64,000 nt of DNA, from assembly GCA_964017195.1 (NCBI GenBank), contig OZ024898.1:16484475-16548474 (forward strand). Reading direction: 5' to 3'. Position 1 is the first letter of the stretch. Every line of letters starts with the position of its first letter. The notes under the pieces are model-generated. The model was not told the origin of the DNA and searched no databases. It saw only the letters and a program-made list of their open reading frames with translations. This document shows, one piece after another, positions 62,006 to 64,000 of the stretch. This stretch comes from Siderastrea radians. Lineage: Eukaryota > Cnidaria > Anthozoa > Scleractinia > Rhizangiidae. Position numbers and translations under genes: made by a program.

Positions 62006-64000
62006 TTTTTTTTATTGTCATTTTAACATCTTTACATACACACATCGACTGACATTACTGACTACGTTGCATACGTTACACTACATACATTGCATTACAT
62101 CACTGTCATAGATAAAGATAAACGGCCTATACACACTAAAACGAAAAAAAAAATTAAAAAAATGAAATAAAATTAATTTAATAATTAATTAAATTTAAAT
62201 TTTTCCAGCGGTACAGTATCTTTTTGATACATTAAATATTAAGCAAAGGCTTCCGCTTCCCTTCATGTATGTTAAGTCTGTTGTTCTTTTTAGCTATTGC
62301 TCGTTCAATAGATTCTGTATACCTTAATTTAGCTATAAGATGAGACAGTAATGGTTCATAGTTTTTCAGACGGTTTTGATAGATAATCTGTTTGCCAGCA
62401 ATGATTATATGATTTAAAAGCAGCCAGTGAGGCCTCTTTTGTATAAGACCAAAAATGATGTCGCAATCGTTTAGAGAGTCAATGTCAATGTGTAAAGACT
62501 TAACCCAAAGAACAACAGACTTCCAGAAAGCTATAGTAAATTCACAACTACATATTAGATGCTCGAGGGATTCATCTGAAATTTTACAAAAGGTGCAAAG
62601 AGGTGAGTCGACTAACCTCATTTTGTATAGTGTTTTGTTAGTAAAGATTATTCGATTGAGTACTTTATATTGAAAAGCTCTTGTTTTGGTGTCTAGGGTG
62701 ACAAGGTGCGGAATCAGATAGATTGAATCCCAATCAAGATTGCAAGTAGAAAATCGAGTAGTGTATTTGACTCGTGCAGAGGGATAGACCTGAATAGTCT
62801 CTATCTGTTTCCAGTACAGTTTTGAGGATGTAATTGAGTCAAGGCTCAGAGTATCGTCCTTCAAATTAAGAGTGAATTTAAGGGCAGTGTTTTGAGAGAT
62901 GGATCATCAGCTTCATCATTGGATTTAATGAGTTTTTCCATGCAAAAGGGAGCGATTTATAAAGACCTATAAGTAGAAGATAGTCGTTGGGATTTAGTCC
63001 GTTTACTTTAACAAAATTCCAAGGTTTGAGATTTCCATTTTTTGTCAATATGCTTCCAAGGGATATTATACCGTTAGAAGATATTTTCTTGCAGAATACG
63101 GGCTTTCCGTCAATGCGAAGGAATTGGTTGTTCCATAATACTTGTTCTAGGGCATGTTCGCGAGTTGAAACAGATAAGGTTGATAGTTTGCACCAGACTG
63201 TGAAACACTCTTTATAGAAATTTGGAAGATAGCTAGGTAAATCAGCAACACTAAAATTACAATACAAAAGAAATTTGCCCCCGTAGTCCTTCAGAAAAAA
63301 AGACAGGATGTGCTTCCAAGGGGAAATATAGTCCTGAGAATATTTTTTAAGACACATAATGCGATGTGTGTCGATTAATGTTTCAATGTGAGGCATTCTT
63401 AAACCACCGTTTTTGTAATCGCTGATAATAGCGAGACGTTTGATTTTATCCGTTCCTTTCCAAATAAATTTATAAATAACGGAGTTAGCCTGTTTTATGA
63501 TATCTTTAGAGAGACAGATGAGAGAAGCACGAAACATAAATTTGGGTATGACGAAGGACTTCACGACCTGGATTTTCCCATATAGGGTGAGGTTCCTCCA
63601 TTTCCACCCCTTCAGAATTTTCGATATCGATTTCAATACAGCATCGAAATTTAGTTCTTGACGTTTGCGCCAGTTGTAAGTAAAATGCACCCCTAGAATC
63701 TTGATTGGTTTATTAACTTTCTCTATATCGATATACGGAGGGTTCTCGTGATTGCTCCCCAACCATAAAGCTTCGGTCTTCTCCGCATTTAGTTTCAGAC
63801 CTGAGCAGATTCCAAAGCTGTCTAGAATTTTAGAAAGGCGTTGAAAGGAGTTGATTCCTTGTAAGAATGTAGTTAAGTCATCAGCAAAAGCTGCTAATTT
63901 TATTTCTCTATTTTCAACCATAATTCCTCTGATCTCCTTATCGCAACGAATTTTGATAAGCAATACCTCCAGAGCCACGATGAAAAGATAGGCCGACAGC
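62006..64000 (-). mobile_element. LINE C (L1/Tx1-type), 3' part, runs off the window
   Basis: Minus-strand LINE with an A-tail (T8 on + at 62,006-62,013) and a 218-bp AT-rich 3' UTR with simple ACATACATTRCA-type repeats near 62,040-62,100. ORF2 lies upstream. The 5' part is beyond 64,000, so its length and target-site duplication cannot be judged. Confidence 0.9.
62232..63978 (-). pseudogene. LINE C ORF2, C-terminal half, one frameshift
   Basis: The frame from 63,978 to 62,878 starts inside the reverse transcriptase (EIKLAAFADDLTTFLQG, motif C with the Asp pair; then LKLNAEKTEALWLGS, ILGVHFTYNW). The next frame (62,864-62,232) carries the C-terminal part with CTFCKISDESLEHLICSC, a CxxC..H..C cluster as in LINE A. 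One 1-nt indel near 62,880 separates them. The sequence differs clearly from LINEs A and B, so it is a third lineage of the same group. Confidence 0.88.

Overview
The window looks like a chromosome segment from a cnidarian, most likely an anthozoan such as a stony coral. The host DNA is AT-rich. It carries degenerate members of gene families that I recognise as heavily repeated in coral genomes, three L1/Tx1-type LINE copies, and cut-and-paste transposon remnants. No ordinary single-copy host gene can be called with confidence. Almost everything here is mobile or satellite DNA, nested several layers deep.

Layout. (1) 57-6,860: a decayed minus-strand gene of an expanded cnidarian family, split by a nearly complete LINE (1,601-6,364) with an intact ORF2 and a perfect 16-bp target-site duplication. 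(2) 7,851-58,262: one large satellite array of about 136-bp half-units in two alternating types, cut into five blocks (7,851-10,888; 18,873-19,816; 41,470-42,365; 50,604-52,718; 55,396-58,262). Four large insertions separate the blocks: a TIR element with inverted 10-bp minisatellites (10,898-18,863), an endogenous Polinton/adintovirus-like element (19,817-41,433), a decayed LINE (about 42,366-50,603) that itself holds a Helitron-like insert holding a hAT-like element, and a 2.7-kb short-TIR element (52,719-55,395). (3) 58,263-60,781: a Mutator-like transposase reading frame followed by a DnaQ-like exonuclease domain. (4) 62,006-64,000: the 3' part of a third LINE, running off the window.

The centrepiece is the 21.6-kb Polinton. 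Terminal inverted repeats of about 0.5 kb enclose a recognisable virus-type gene set: protein-primed family-B DNA polymerase, retroviral-type integrase with chromodomain, A32/FtsK-like packaging ATPase, adenain-type cysteine protease, double-jelly-roll major capsid protein, two penton-like minor capsid paralogues, a parvovirus-type phospholipase A2, several small basic virion-type peptides, a 2-TM protein, a zinc-binding protein, a SLOG-domain protein, and a tRNA-like gene. Most genes sit on the minus strand with tight spacing and a TATA-like box about 30-40 bp before the start codon. The copy is decayed: there are at least five frameshifts, two in-frame stops and two lost start codons, so it is a dead or dying provirus-like insertion.

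The right arm of the Polinton is unusual. It contains an inverted copy of the polymerase promoter region and of the polymerase 3' end, with the middle replaced by shuffled fragments embedded in an AT-rich GGAACACTCAT repeat. On a large scale the element is therefore a partial palindrome. The most interesting single items are the SLOG gene, the tRNA-like gene, the palindromic right arm, and a possible splicing switch between two overlapping early genes at 24.7-26.2 kb.
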